DNA of 64,000 nt, from the NCBI GenBank assembly GCA_903813345.2, contig CAIIXF020000012.1, positions 16,670,020-16,734,019 on the forward strand, written 5' to 3'. Below are positions 12,306 through 24,239 of the stretch, piece by piece. A program made the translations under genes and the position numbers. The stretch comes from Owenia fusiformis (lineage: Eukaryota; Annelida; Polychaeta; Sabellida; Oweniidae). The notes under the pieces were generated by a model. That model searched no databases, was not told where the DNA came from, and saw only the letters and a list, made by a program, of their open reading frames with translations. How positions within the stretch are numbered: position 1 is the stretch's first letter; each line of letters begins with the position of its first letter.

Positions 12306-15088
12306 AAAGGAGGGCGAGTTGTTTGTAGAATGAATCGGGGGATTTTTTTCATGAATTTCGCTTATGTTTTTCATCCAAAAAACATCAATACACTTTTAAA
12401 CATTTTGTTTACTTTAAGATTACACCATGTAATCCAAAAATATATTTCTCGTTTTCAAAGATAATCCATGGATTAACACCCAGGTATTTTTATTTTTCCA
12501 ACTTCAGAGGGCTGGGAATCATTGATGCTCAACGCTTTTGAATATGATAAATGCTGTTTTAAATAGGTTTTACGTATGCCAATAATTTCTCAAATTATGT
12601 AAGCTGAATGCATTCCATAATCCCTAGAATATTCTCTTGGAGGAATCCAATGGTAGTTCCAAGCAGATTTTTAGATGGCAGGTAAGTAAATTCTTTAGTA
12701 CTCGCCTTATTGGGTTGAGTTAGTTTATATTCAAAAATTATATATGATTCTGTAAAGATGTCAGTGTGGATGCTATATAGATTGCACACGTATGGTAAGC
12801 TGTATAATCCTATATTATGTAACACAAGTACAGTTTTGGTTGACATGATTGTGACTGAGTGAGAGATTAAACTCTTTAAGGCAGTTCTGCATGTTGATAA
12901 TTTTTACTAATTTTGGTGATGAATAAATTATCTGATAATTATAAATTGGGCAATATTTTTGACATTTTAAGTGGATATAAAGAATTATGGTAACATACAC
13001 ATGGACCATGCATACACATTCAATTACAAATGTGAAAATATTGTCCCTTTCATTGATTATCGGTATTTATAATCATGAAAATTATTGAAAAATATCGAGA
13101 CATGTCTACCTTAAAATCAGATTGGCTTACAAGTACCCTAAGCTATTTTCACATTTTTATTGCAAGAAAATCTTTTTGCAAGGGTTACAAAGGTTGAAAT
13201 ATTGTGGTGGCTCTATTTGGCTGGAGTTTAATATTCAGACCTAGCTATAGGTATTATTACATTTATATGTACACTAGTATCTTTTTGACCTATATTCAGC
13301 ACTGTATTGATGAATGGGCCACTTATTAGGGCCAATATTCAATCATAAAGTGTACAGGGGTAGAGATGCCAAACCAAGAAGTCTTTTTGTGTCTGTCAAA
13401 ATCCATTTGCATCCTACACATCCCAACATATTATCCAAATATGTTATTAATTAATGAAACATAACAGTATAATCTTTGGATTTAGAAAGTTGTATGGGAT
13501 TTCATTAGTATAAAAGTTGCTTTTGAAGCATTTTTCTATAGCCATTTTGTAGGAAAAAAATGATCGAAAAAATGTATAATTTTTTAATTTGAAGTATGAC
13601 CTGAATCGATTGCAAACTTTATATTTGCACATCTGATGTGATATACCATTTGTGTCATACTGTGAAATTATTAATTTGCAATCGATTCAGGTCATAGTGT
13701 ATTTTAGGTATTTTTGTGAAAATCAATAGAAACCAATGGACTCTATTGGAATTGATGATATCCACATGTTAAGTCAATGGAGCCCATTCAATGGCAAGTC
13801 ACTACACCCTTGCTGAACTAAATGACCTCAACCTCAGCCCATGTGGGTCCAAACGCTCAAATATTTTCCACAGTATTATGTGACGTTGTATTCTTTATGT
13901 TACACCTAAAAATGATTCATTTTGTTCATGGGGATATCATAATGGAAAGTGCACTAGACCCTTATTGTAATTGTATGATATCGTATTTGTGATTTGAATA
14001 TACACTGTGATATTTGAGAAAAAGAATGATTTGTTTTAGTTTCATTGCAATTTATAACCCTAATATCCTTCCCAGAATCCTTCCTTGTCTTCCAATTTTC
14101 TAATAACCTCAGAAGTTCCTACTTTTTAAAAAAAATACAATTTTCCATGATCGTTTTTATGTCACCACCACAAGTGGTGACATATTGTTATGGTCTCAAA
14201 CTTTTTTGTGGACGGTGTTCAGTGGTTGGTGTTTATCATTTGGCAGTTGGTGTTTGGCAGTTGGTGTCTGTAACAAATGGCAGGTGTTGACATTTTGCAT
14301 GTGAATGCCTTGTCTTATAATGTAGCCAACTGCAATGGATGTAAAACGGATACAGTTAACTAATACATTTCTTGGCATCAATTCAAATCATATGCTAATT
14401 TAAAATGAAAATGCTTTTTTTCATGTTTTACCACTCATAAATGCCATAATATCTCGATGTCACATTCAGGAAAATATGGCTATCAACAAGTTTTGAATTC
14501 TTACAATCCTGGAAGTTGTACATGTAAGCGTACACATCTGTCAGTTCAGTTTATGTGTAAAAGTTAATCCCCTAAGCCTTAATACCTGATGCATGAAATA
14601 TTATGAATGAGTTACATAATATGTACTCGTGCTATTTAGGTAAACGTTGTGCTGTTTCACCAGATTTGACTGACATCTTTAAATAACAACAATTTGATTT
14701 GATGATCAGACAGCAACAAAACATATTAAGTGGCCAAGACAAAAGAATGTTATTATGATAGGCATTCTAGGGATTAAGGAATGCATTCAGCTTACATAAT
14801 TTGAGAAATTATTGGCATACGTAAAACCTATTTAAAACAGCATTTATCATATTCAAAAGCGTTGAGCATCATTGATTCCCAGCCCTCTGAAGATTGAAAA
14901 ATAAAAATACCTGGGTGTTAATCCATGGATTATCTTTGAAAATGAGAAATATATTTTTGGATTACATGGTGTAATCTTAAAGTAAACAAAATGTTTTAAA
15001 GTGTATTGATGTTTTTTGGATGAAAAACATAAGGGAAATTCATGAAAAAAATCCCCCGATTCATTCTACAAACAACTCGCCCTCCTTT
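12306..15088. mobile_element. Fold-back element, copy 1
   Basis: Begins AAAGGAGGGCGAGTTGTTTG at 12306 and ends with its reverse complement at 15088. Terminal arms of about 340 bp (12306-12650 and 14755-15088) match closely in inverted orientation. The interior (12650-14750) has no coding capacity. It includes a palindrome around 14160-14182 (TGTCACCACCACAAGTGGTG...) and a separate 21-bp hairpin at 13596-13695. No clear target duplication was found. A non-autonomous DNA transposon is the simplest reading. Confidence 0.8.
13596..13695. repeat. 21-bp perfect inverted repeat with 58-bp spacer
   Basis: Positions 13596-13616 (ATGACCTGAATCGATTGCAAA) and 13675-13695 are exact reverse complements. 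The hairpin lies in the part of copy 1 that is absent from the neighbouring copy 2, so it may be a separate small insertion. Confidence 0.75.
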
Positions 15089-15623
15089 TAAGACTCCGTA
15101 TTTTTCGCGGTATCGCGAGACCGTCCCGGGTAGGTACTACCCATGTGAGATCAGAGATATCCTATTAGTATACTTTTCAATATACTGAAGATTATCTTCC
15201 TATTTTCATCACAATATACATTTCTAAAAGGTTTCTGACTTCCTATCCAGTGCTTGTATCCAATTTTATGTATTTTCTCAAGAGTTTTACTATAAATAAG
15301 CTTAATGTGACAAGAATGTAAAATTGTACCCCGGAAAAACATTTCCGGAAAAGCTATTAGACTTTGGAGCAAGAGGGCCTAAAGACATTAGCCTCGGGAA
15401 AATCTCCGGAGTCTAAAAGCCTAGTGAAAACCCTGATCATGTAAATCAATGATACCACAGTACAAGTAGCCTATATGAATTCCGAATTATCGTTTATATC
15501 TGTTAACTTACAATATACAGGTACATTGAATTGTACAAATCTGCGGGGGAGCTTTTTGACAGTTTGGCTAAAAAATTATGCGAAAATTGCTGAGAATAGT
15601 GAATAACTGGATGATTTTAAAAG
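15089..15623. other. Spacer between two fold-back copies
   Basis: No gene. It contains 'TAGTGAAAACCCTGATCATG' near 15419, which is close to the reverse complement of the sequence just left of copy 1 (ATCAGGGTTCTCACCA near 12290). This suggests older inverted flanks, with sequence inserted at about 15089-15418. Confidence 0.4.
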
Positions 15624-17758
15624 AAAGGAGAGCGAGTTGTTTGTAGAATGAATTGGGGGATTTTTTTCATGAATTTCGCTTATGTTTTTCATCCAAAAAA
15701 CATCAATGTACACTTTAAAACATTTCAGAGGGCTGGGAATCAATGATGCTCAACGCTTTTGAATACGATAAATGCTGTTTTAAATAGGTTTTACGTATGC
15801 CAATAATTTCTCAAATTATGTAAGCTGAATGCATTCCTTAATCCCTAGAATGCCTATCATATATTGGCCACTTAATATGTTTTCTTGCTGTCTGATCATC
15901 AAATCAAATTGTTCTTATTTAAAGATGTCAGTCAAATCTGGTGAAACAGCACAACGTTAACTCCTAAATAGCACAAGTAAATATTATGTAACTCATCCAT
16001 AATATTTCATGCATCAGGTATTAAGGCTTAGGGGATTAACTTTTACACATACACATACACTGAACTGACAGATGTGTATGCTTACATGTACAACTTCCAG
16101 GATTGTAAGAATTCAAAACTTGTTGATAGCCATATTTTCCTGAATGTGACATCGAGATATTATGGCATTTATGAGTGGTAAAACATGAAAAAAGCATTTT
16201 CATTTAAAATTAGCATATGATTTGAATTGATGCCAAGAAATGTATTAGTTAACTGTATCCGTTTTACATCCATTGCAGTTGGCTACATTATAAGACAAGG
16301 CATTCACATGCAAAATGTCAACACCTGCCATTTGTTACAGACACCAACTGCCAAATGATAAACACCAACCACTGAACACCGTCCACAAAAAAGTTTGAGA
16401 CCATAACAATATGCAATATGTCACCACTTGTGGTGGTGACATAAAAATGATCATGGAAAATTGTATTTTTTTAAAAAAGTAGGAACTTCTGAGGTTATTA
16501 GAAAATTGGAAGACAAGGAAGGATTCTGGCTTTAAGATATTAGGGTTATAAATTGCAATGAAACTAAAACAAACATTCTTTTTCTCAAATATCACAGTGT
16601 ACATTCAAATCACAAATACGATATCATACAATTACAATAATTTATGTCTTATAAATAAGTACTGCCTTTCCATCCATAATTGATGTTGATGAAGATTGTG
16701 TTTCCAGTTTGATTTATGAACAACATTCATGGTTTTATTTATTATGTTCATTATAATGTACAATGTGATTGATAATCAATTCACACATAGCTAGCTAGGT
16801 CTGAATATTAAACCGGCTCCAGCCAAATAGAGCCAGCACAATATTTCAACCTTTGTAACCCTTGCAAAAAGATTTTCTTGTGATAAAAATGTGAAAATAG
16901 CTTAGGGTACTTGTAAGCCAATCTGATTTTAAGGTAGATATGTCACATATATATATGTCGAGAGTCTCGATATTTTTCACTAATTTTCATGATTATACAT
17001 AATGTACCGATAATCAATGAAAGGGACAATATTTTCACATTTGTAATTGTATGTGTATGTATGGTCCATGGTGTATGTTACCATAATTCTTTATATCCAC
17101 TTAAAATGTCAAAAATATTACCCAATTTATAATTATCAGATGATTTATTCATCACCAAAATAAGTAAAAATTATCAACATGCAGAACTACCTTAAAGAGT
17201 TTAATCTCTCACTCAGTCACAATCATGTCAACCAAAACTGTACTTGTGTTACATAATATAGGATTATACAGCTTACCATGCGTGTGCAATCTATATAGCA
17301 TCCACACTGACATCTTTACAGAATCATATGTAATTTTTTAATATAAACTAACTCAACCCAATAAGGCGAGTACTAAAGAATTTACTTACCTGCCATCTAA
17401 GAATCTGCTTGGAACTACCATTGGATTCCTCCAAGAGAATTTTCTAGGGATTATGGAATGCTTTCAGCTTACATAATTTGAGAAATTATTGGCAAAACCT
17501 ATTTAAAACAGCATTTATCGTATTCAAAAGCGTTGAGCATCAATGATTCCCAGCCCTCTGAAGTTTGAAAAATAAAAATACCTGGGTGTTAGATCTAATC
17601 CATGGATTATCTTTGAAAACAAAAAATATATTTTTGGATTACATGGTGTAATCTTAATGTTTTAAAGTGTATTGATGTTTTTTGATGAAAAACATAAGCG
17701 AAATTCATGAAAAAAATCCCCTGATTCATTCTACAAACAACTGGCATCGCTCTCCTTT
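15624..17758. mobile_element. Fold-back element, copy 2, inverted relative to copy 1
   Basis: It has the same terminal sequence as the 12306 element (AAAGGAGAGCGAGTTGTTTG at 15624, inverse ending at 17758). The body is colinear with copy 1 in reverse complement: 15840-16610 matches 14755 back to 14040, and 16790-17450 matches 13260 back to 12600. The middle of copy 1 (about 13300-14000) is mostly missing. Together the two copies form a palindrome of about 5.4 kb. Confidence 0.8.
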
Positions 17759-17765
17759 TAGCCAT

Positions 17766-20343
17766 GGGGGAGCCATAGTCACGGGTTGTATCCATAGCCC
17801 CGTTATAATTGAGAGATCGCGAGCAAGTTCCCGCTGAAATCACGAGCAAAGTCCTTTTTATTTAATTCATCTGGAAATATGGACCAAAAAGGTAAGAATA
17901 CGCATTACTGTTCTTTGATACTTTAGGTATACTTTCAGAACAGGTATATCTTCACAAACAATGACATGAAAGATAACTATTTTTACTGGCATGGAAGAAA
18001 CGGGCGTCAATATGCACGTTTGCATAATTTACTGTTAACATATTACTTTTATGGTTAAAATAGAGACAAGAACTACGATATACATACCTCATTATGAATA
18101 TTGGACCAACATTGTATGTATTGATAAGTTTGTTTTCAAAAACATCCACTGTGGGGGGTGAAATACATCATTGAAGGTGTGCCAGTGGCCCCGCTGAAAT
18201 TATGAGGAAGCCCCGCTGAAAACATGAGGAGGTCCCGCTGAAAACAGGAGCAGTTATCACGAGTACCCGCTTCGATCACGAGGAAAGCTCATTACTATTA
18301 CATAAAATATTGAGGTTCTTCAAATAAACGTGCACGAAAGACCAAGTTAAGTACTTCTAATAATTACTGTATATATACTGTTTCATTCTAGGGCCAGGTT
18401 TCTAATGTTTCCATTCCAACTTCAAGCCACCAGAGATTTCGTCAAACATTTTATAGAGTTGCATCCATATCCATATCCATATCCGGGCAAATATTTTTCG
18501 TATGTCCCGCTCAAACGAGGATCCGGGACATATAAATCGTATGTCCTGCATAAGCCATTTTCCTGGACATATTGTTACGCGGTAAACACGATTCAAATAT
18601 ATGTCATATTCCACAATGAATATGGCATATTCACTTGTGGAGTATGATAGATTCACCTGCGGTATATGGCATACTCACCCGCGGTGTAAGGCATATTCTG
18701 CAAGTGAGTATGACATATTCTGCGAGCATGGGGTATTTACTGAAATCAATGTATCACATATTCAATACGGAATATGCCATACTCACCTGCAGGATACGCC
18801 ATATACCACAGCTGAATATGGCATATACACCCGTATCACAAATACCACGCAACCATGAATATATGCCATATTCCGCGTAACACATACGATGTTACGCGGA
18901 GTATGGCATACATTTATGGTTGCGTGGTATTTGTGCTACGGGTATACAGTATATGCCATACTCACCTGCAGTTTATGGCATATTCCGCAGGTGAGTATGC
19001 GATATTCCGCCGTGAATATGCGATACATTGATTTCAGTGAATACCTGATAGTCACCTGCAGAATATGTCATACTCACTTGCCGAATATGTCATATACCGC
19101 AGGTGAAAATGACACAATGATTACCCGTTTGTTCAATCAATGCAATTGACAATTGCGTACTTCTGTATCGTGTTCTCATTGCTTAGTGGGTATGCAATAT
19201 ACTGCAGCTGAATCTGTCATACACCGCAAGTGAATATGCCATATTTATTGCAGAATATGACACATATTTGCATCATGTTTTCCGCGTAACACGTGCGTTT
19301 AACATAACCTACGATTAATTGTTAATGATGAAATTATTTGATTATTATTATTTCGGACTCATAATCGGATGATGTACTCCTTTGTTACTTACATCTAGCA
19401 GTTGATCCATAAATTGCCTTTTCAAATGTGTGCGCCATTGGTGCTGAATCCTCTAAGGTAGTAATATACTGAACTACAGTATAATGTAACTTCAGTGAAA
19501 TATAAATATATATTGCATACAAAGAAGAACGAGTTATTTGAAACTTGTCAAAAGTCGTGGAATGGATTTAAATCTTCTCTTGGTAAATTTCTCGATGGAG
19601 TCAGGTCGAAATACATTAAGTGAAATGGTTTTATTGGAATCATGCTTGTAGCCAGCTTTTGGTAAGGGGGGGGGGGGGTGCTCGAACCGATAATAACAAT
19701 GACAATGATATATGATATAGATGTGCTCTGTAGAGTATCAATAATTAATATATTTATTACGTTGGCTACAGTCGTGGCAGATTTGCAAAGTCAAATCGGT
19801 CTTCACTCCATTTTAGAGAGCCACTTGCTCCTGATTTCAGCGGGACCTCCTCATGTTTTCAGCGGGGCCTCCTCATGTTTTCAGCGGGATCTTTAGTTTA
19901 TTGCTCATGGTAGAAGCGGGGCATCAAGGGATATGCTAAAATTGAAATATATAATTTTTTGTGAAACTTTAGGAAGTGAAACTCACAATACCTTCATTTC
20001 ATATTACTATGACCATTTCAACTGAAGGGCAATGACCTTCTTCAGCTATAAAATATAGAAATATATAGATAAAGATTCAAGATGATACATTCTCTCTCCA
20101 ATTATCGAATAACAAAACTCAGAACATCAGCTCGTGATCCTTTTTTGCAGAAGTTGCTTTTTAGTATCAATACCATGTAATAATTGAGTAAAATTAAATG
20201 AAAACGCTTTTTATAACATACAATTTAAGTAAACAAAAGATAACCCTTCTTTTCTTTTAATTGCTCGCGATTTCAGCGGGTATTTGCTCGCGACTTCTAA
20301 ATCATAGCGGGGCTTTAGATACTACCCGTGATAGTGTGAATGG
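17766..20343. mobile_element. Fold-back element with CCCGCTGAAA-type repeated arms
   Basis: The left arm (17766-18300) and right arm (19829-20343) are inverted copies. Both carry repeats of CCCGCTGAAAwcAyGAG: left near 17831, 18190, 18212, 18234; inverse copies near 19838, 19859, 19880, 20274. The outermost match is GAGCCATAGTCACGGGTTGTA against its inverse at about 20318-20343. The centre is the palindromic satellite at 18440-19290. There are no coding genes. Poly-G at 19669-19678 lies between centre and right arm. Confidence 0.75.
18440..19290. repeat. Palindromic satellite of GGCATATTC / CACCTGCGG words
   Basis: Many short units alternate forms of TATGGCATA with CACCTGCRG or its inverse. 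The whole block is itself a near-perfect palindrome centred at 18886: CCGCGTAAC at 18873-18881 faces GTTACGCGG at 18891-18899, and the match extends outward through CAACCATGAATATATGCC and GGTATTTACTGAAATCAATG for at least 150 bp on each side. Overlapping long open frames here on both strands are products of the repeat and are not genes. Confidence 0.8.
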
Positions 20344-21045
20344 CTCACGAAATAGACTGCGCAGTCCCCGGCGGGGCGCATGCAGGTTTTACTAAAACAA
20401 GCAATCGTGATTCTATTCTGTTGAAAAATTATGCAAGTTCAGAGCAAAGAGTAATCATCGTTTAAATTATGTTTAGTTCATTCAGTTTAGGTTCATGCTT
20501 ATAAAGTTTAAATTTCCCACTCTTTCTCAACCGGATACGTCATCAAATTAAAGAGGCACTAAAACTGATGACGTAGAACACATAGTCGTCCAAATTATCA
20601 TGGTGTGCGCTAAACATTTAGAGATCTGTGTTGGATGTTTTACAGCTTTGTGCTATCATGCAATTAGTTAAGGGACAAAATTACACATCAGCCGTTGAAT
20701 AAAGAGTCGTTTGGTACCGAGGCAGACTTTCAGAAAGACGAGATAGTGTGAGACGTAGGCCTTACTCAAACTTTCCTGTAGATCTAGTCTGCCTGTACAG
20801 AGTAACTTGTAACGTAAGAGCCTTACTCGAGTCTCTAGCTTACAATGATTTACAATACTTACAATACCAAGGCAGCTCAATCTTTCTTATCAAAGCCGGA
20901 ATATAGAGAAGGCTTTGGACCGAAGTAATAAGAGCCCCAGGTGCAAAGCAGCAAACAACACTTGAAACAGCAAATGACCAGAGCCAAAGGTGATTTTTTC
21001 TTTTTATTTATTTCTAGTCTATAGATTAAATTATACGGAGTTGCT
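20344..21045. other. No gene seen
   Basis: A mixed AT-rich stretch with no splice-flanked exon or repeat family that I recognise. Confidence 0.35.
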
Positions 21046-21050
21046 CCAGG

Positions 21051-22605
21051 ACCGACAATTGTCGGTACTGGAGACTGTCCAGGGGTATTTGCTAGGGTAC
21101 CGACAATTGTCGGCACTCTATCGTCACCTAGTAGTGCCAGATAGAGAACCGACAATTGTCGGTACGCAAGTGGCTACTACGTGTTTTTGCTAGAGAGCCG
21201 ACAATTTCATAAATAAATGGACTACTTTTACTTTTAGAAATAACCTCATCACTGGTAGCCTCGTGGTTAGCGAGCACGACTCGAACACACTCGGTCCCGA
21301 GTTTGAATCCTGGCAGGACCTGCTTTTTTCTTTTGAGGGGGGGGGGCATAGTGCTTCTTTTGGGATCGCACAGGCATTAACTTGTATTGAGCCATAATTT
21401 ATTTCGACAAAAATTGATTCAACTTCCATCAAAATTGTCCTACAAGCTTCAATTAAAAAACATTTTAAAGCTCTTTTCTTGTTCTATCTAATGGGTCGAT
21501 ATATACAGTTAGGGGAGGGGATGCTTTCGCCCCTGTCGCTCTCTACCCTTACTACGCCATGGCACAGGAGAGATATCTCATTTGGAATATATCACTGTTT
21601 ACTTTGCGTTTGGTAGCTCTCTCATGCGAGATGGAATCGTGGCCATTAACTAAGGGAGCCTAATGCAACTTCCATCAAAAATTGTGCTATAAGGTATGAG
21701 TACCGTAATCCAACACCAAATTCGAAAATTCATAACAATACTTTGCACATATGGCGTTCGTGACCAACTATGAAACGCTTACCCCCCATAGTGTTATATA
21801 TCAAAATGCACCTGTCCATATAGGGGTTCGATTGACCTACATCAAATTATAGGGAGTCAGGTTACTTTGTGAGATATCCGTTTATTGTAACTCGCATTTG
21901 CTACCACTTCCTCAATTCTGATATGACGGGCAAACGCGTAGTAAACATGCTCACGTTCGGAACTATTTTGACCTACATCGCTATTTTCGTAATTCAAATG
22001 AAAGTTGAACTCCTCTTTATTTTGATACCAAATAGTGGCATACTAGGTACCCTAGAAGCCAACTATGGGTTATTTAGAACGATACCACTGGTTTTTAAAT
22101 GGACTATATTTTTTATACCTTTTGGCGGATGGATATGGAACTTCATACCATAAGCTTCAAATAAAAAACATTCTAGCTATTTTCTTCTATCTAATGGGTA
22201 GCAAACGCCCGTTTCTACGCCTGATCGGCTCAGGAGTAATATCCTGTCTGTTTAGAATATGTATACACGTTTACTCTGCATTAATAGCTTTCTAACGTCT
22301 TACTTGTTCATGTTTTTTATATTGGGTTTTCAACGTTTACTACCATTCCCTGTTCCCGGGCTACCATTTTTTGACTGGGTTTGGTAATGCCCTCCCCGGG
22401 TTTTGCACTTGTTCCCAAAATATCTGTATGATATCTGAAATATCCCCCCGCGCATTGCGCATGCGCCAGAAAATTCGAAAATCAATATTTGTCGGTCCTC
22501 TAGCGTGTGAACACAGCATATCTCCCGTACCGACAATTTATTTGTCGGTCCTCTAGCGTGCCACCACCTCAGAGTCTAGAGTACCGACAATTGTCGGTAC
22601 TCTAG
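21051..22605. repeat. Dispersed perfect palindrome ACCGACAATTGTCGGT
   Basis: Full or near-full copies lie at 21051-21066, 21099-21114, 21148-21163, 22529-22549 (with an extra TTATT in the centre) and 22581-22600. Half copies lie near 21197 and 22485. The last copy sits in a 30-bp perfect palindrome, 22576-22605. CTCTAGC/GCTAGAG follows several copies, so the two clusters may be the ends of one element of about 1.55 kb. The interior (21240-22480) has only the tRNA-like sequence and a short hydrophobic open frame (21869-22153) that I do not believe is a gene. Confidence 0.8.
21251..21320 (+). repeat. tRNA-like sequence, probable SINE head or tRNA pseudogene
   Basis: GTGGTTAGCGAGCACGACTC resembles a tRNA D-arm/A box. 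Positions 21298-21310 (CGAGTTTGAATCC) resemble the T-arm/B box GGTTCGANTCC at normal spacing. The T-stem and acceptor stem pair poorly and no CCA-adjacent stem is convincing, so a functional tRNA is unlikely. A T-rich then G-rich stretch follows, as at the junction of a SINE body. Confidence 0.5.
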
Positions 22606-22727
22606 CCTTTACGCTAAAAATTATAACACCTCATGCCTATCATATAATGATAGTGAACAGTCAGAAGTCCACTCCCAATGTTACCCGGTACCCTGCGTGC
22701 AGAGTCTAGTTTAACTTCACTCTGCAG

Positions 22728-22900
22728 GGGCGTCAGAAGGATTTTCCAGGGGGGGGCTCCTTTTTGGTATGGATGGACCATGCGCGAATCGGCGCACGCG
22801 AAGCGTACGGCGCAAACTAGGGGGGTCTGGGGTATGCTCCCCCAGAATTTTTTTTAATTTAGACCCTCTCTGGTGCATTTTAAGCATATCTGAGCACAAC
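22728..22900. repeat. G/C-rich dispersed repeat fragment
   Basis: GGGGCGTCAGAAGGATTTTC, then a G run, then a sequence ending in CCCCCAGAATTTTTTTTAAT and 'AGACCCTCTCTGGTGCATTT'. This is the layout of a dispersed repeat I recognise from several marine invertebrate genomes, but I cannot name the family. A related C-rich piece is at 27590-27650. Confidence 0.4.
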
Positions 22901-22949
22901 ATTCCCAATAATAAAAACAAGAAAAAATTGTGTTTTTTGAAAACTTTAC

Positions 22950-23090
22950 TTGACTTTGAAAACTTACACCAGAAGTCAAGAATTCTGTCACCTGCTCTCG
23001 CAGCATCGTCCCCGTTCCTCTCCCAGTTTGCGTCACCACACTGGTGAAGAAACAATCCCCATCATAGGGTACTGGGCACATCAGTGTGAA
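22950..23090 (-). pseudogene. OTU-type cysteine protease exon fragment
   Basis: A minus-strand frame beginning near 23081 reads CPVPYDGDCFFTSV, then LREQVTEFL. This is the start of an OTU domain: the D-G-D-C motif with the nucleophile Cys, then the first helices. OTU proteases remove ubiquitin, and OTU domains are also found in several transposon proteins. Two TAA codons sit about eight codons upstream and the frame runs into unrelated sequence after about 45 residues, with no catalytic His visible. It is a fragment, either an exon or a relic. Confidence 0.55.
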
Positions 23091-23289
23091 CTGGCCTTTT
23101 TATTAGCTCACATGGTGAGCTTTTGCAATCACTCACTTGTCCGTCTGTCTGTCCGTCCGCACTTTCACCTTTTATTGACTTTGTGTACCAATATTGATGT
23201 GGCTGAGTTGGAGTATTTTGGTAAGTGGTCCGAAAATGACTTTAAACTATACAAAATTTTTCCGGTTTATACACATGGTGTATAGTCTA

Positions 23290-24214
23290 AATAGTCCATT
23301 AATCCCATACCCTAACAGGTTAAACATATATATTTTTTTTAAATAAGATATATATACATATGATTTTTTAAATAGTTTAAAATACTGAGTAAATGGTATA
23401 GATATATGAATAGAAAAATAAAAAATGAAATAAATAAAAAATGTTAACTATAAAAATGGAAAACAAATGAAAAATGTTAACTATAAAAATGGAAAACAAA
23501 TGAAAAATGTTAACTATAAAAATACACCGTGCACTGAAGCGTTCATGGACTTGTTAATATAGTTCAGGGACCCAGTTATGTCTTACTTATTGAATCCATG
23601 CAGGGAAGGGGAGTGTTTCCATGGACTAAAACGTCAAACCCACCTATGCCCAGTCACAAGCCTGAGGAACCTGCTTTTATATCTAATGTGGATTTTTATC
23701 TTACCAATCATGACTTAAATATTAATATGGGTATTTCCTATAATTAATATATACTGGATTTTAACTTACCAAATATGACTTCAATATTGATATGGGTTTA
23801 AACCTATAATAAATTAAATACTGGATATGACAAATAAATAAAATCAATTATAATCTACCTACATGATGTAGATATCTAAATGTTGGTCTGAATTTATCTT
23901 TGTGGAAAGATTGTATGCTTCAGTTGCTCTTTAACAAAACATGTGGGACAGTGTATCTATATATTACAAGACGTCCGTCTGTCCGTCCGATATGAAACAG
24001 TATCTTCTCCGCAAAGAGGGTAAACTAAGATGACAAATCAGCATAAGACCAACAGTAAGGGGAAGGGGAGAGTTTTCCGGCCGGATCAAAACGTTTAACC
24101 CACCTATGCGCAGTCTTAAGTCTGTGGACCCTGAAGAAAGATAAGTAACATCGCAATCAAATCAAGACAATGAAAGAAGAAAATGAATGAAGAAACCAAT
24201 GCAGCAACAACAAA
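23290..24214. repeat. AT-rich region with short tandem and direct repeats
   Basis: A 33-34-bp unit (ATGTTAACTATAAAAATGG...) is repeated about three times at 23437-23523. A segment of roughly 90 bp (AAGGGGAG..GTTT..CCACCTATGC.CAGTC) occurs at about 23604-23690 and again at 24060-24135. GTCCGTCTGTCCGTCC words lie at 23130-23160 and 23971-23990. No gene. Confidence 0.55.
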
Positions 24215-24239
24215 TGACGTCCGTCAACAATAGTGGCAC

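Noticed and set aside
18402-19149. Overlapping frames of 80-86 codons
   Set aside because: They lie in the palindromic satellite and translate its words; there are no splice sites or family signals.
21251-21320. Functional tRNA gene
   Set aside because: A and B boxes are visible but the stems do not pair well enough; SINE-like or pseudo-tRNA preferred.
21869-22295. Hydrophobic frames resembling membrane proteins
   Set aside because: AT-rich phantom hydrophobicity, two overlapping frames, and no conserved motif.
22717-23055. 112-codon frame and its opposite-strand partner
   Set aside because: They run through a G-rich dispersed repeat; only the OTU-like frame beside them has a motif.
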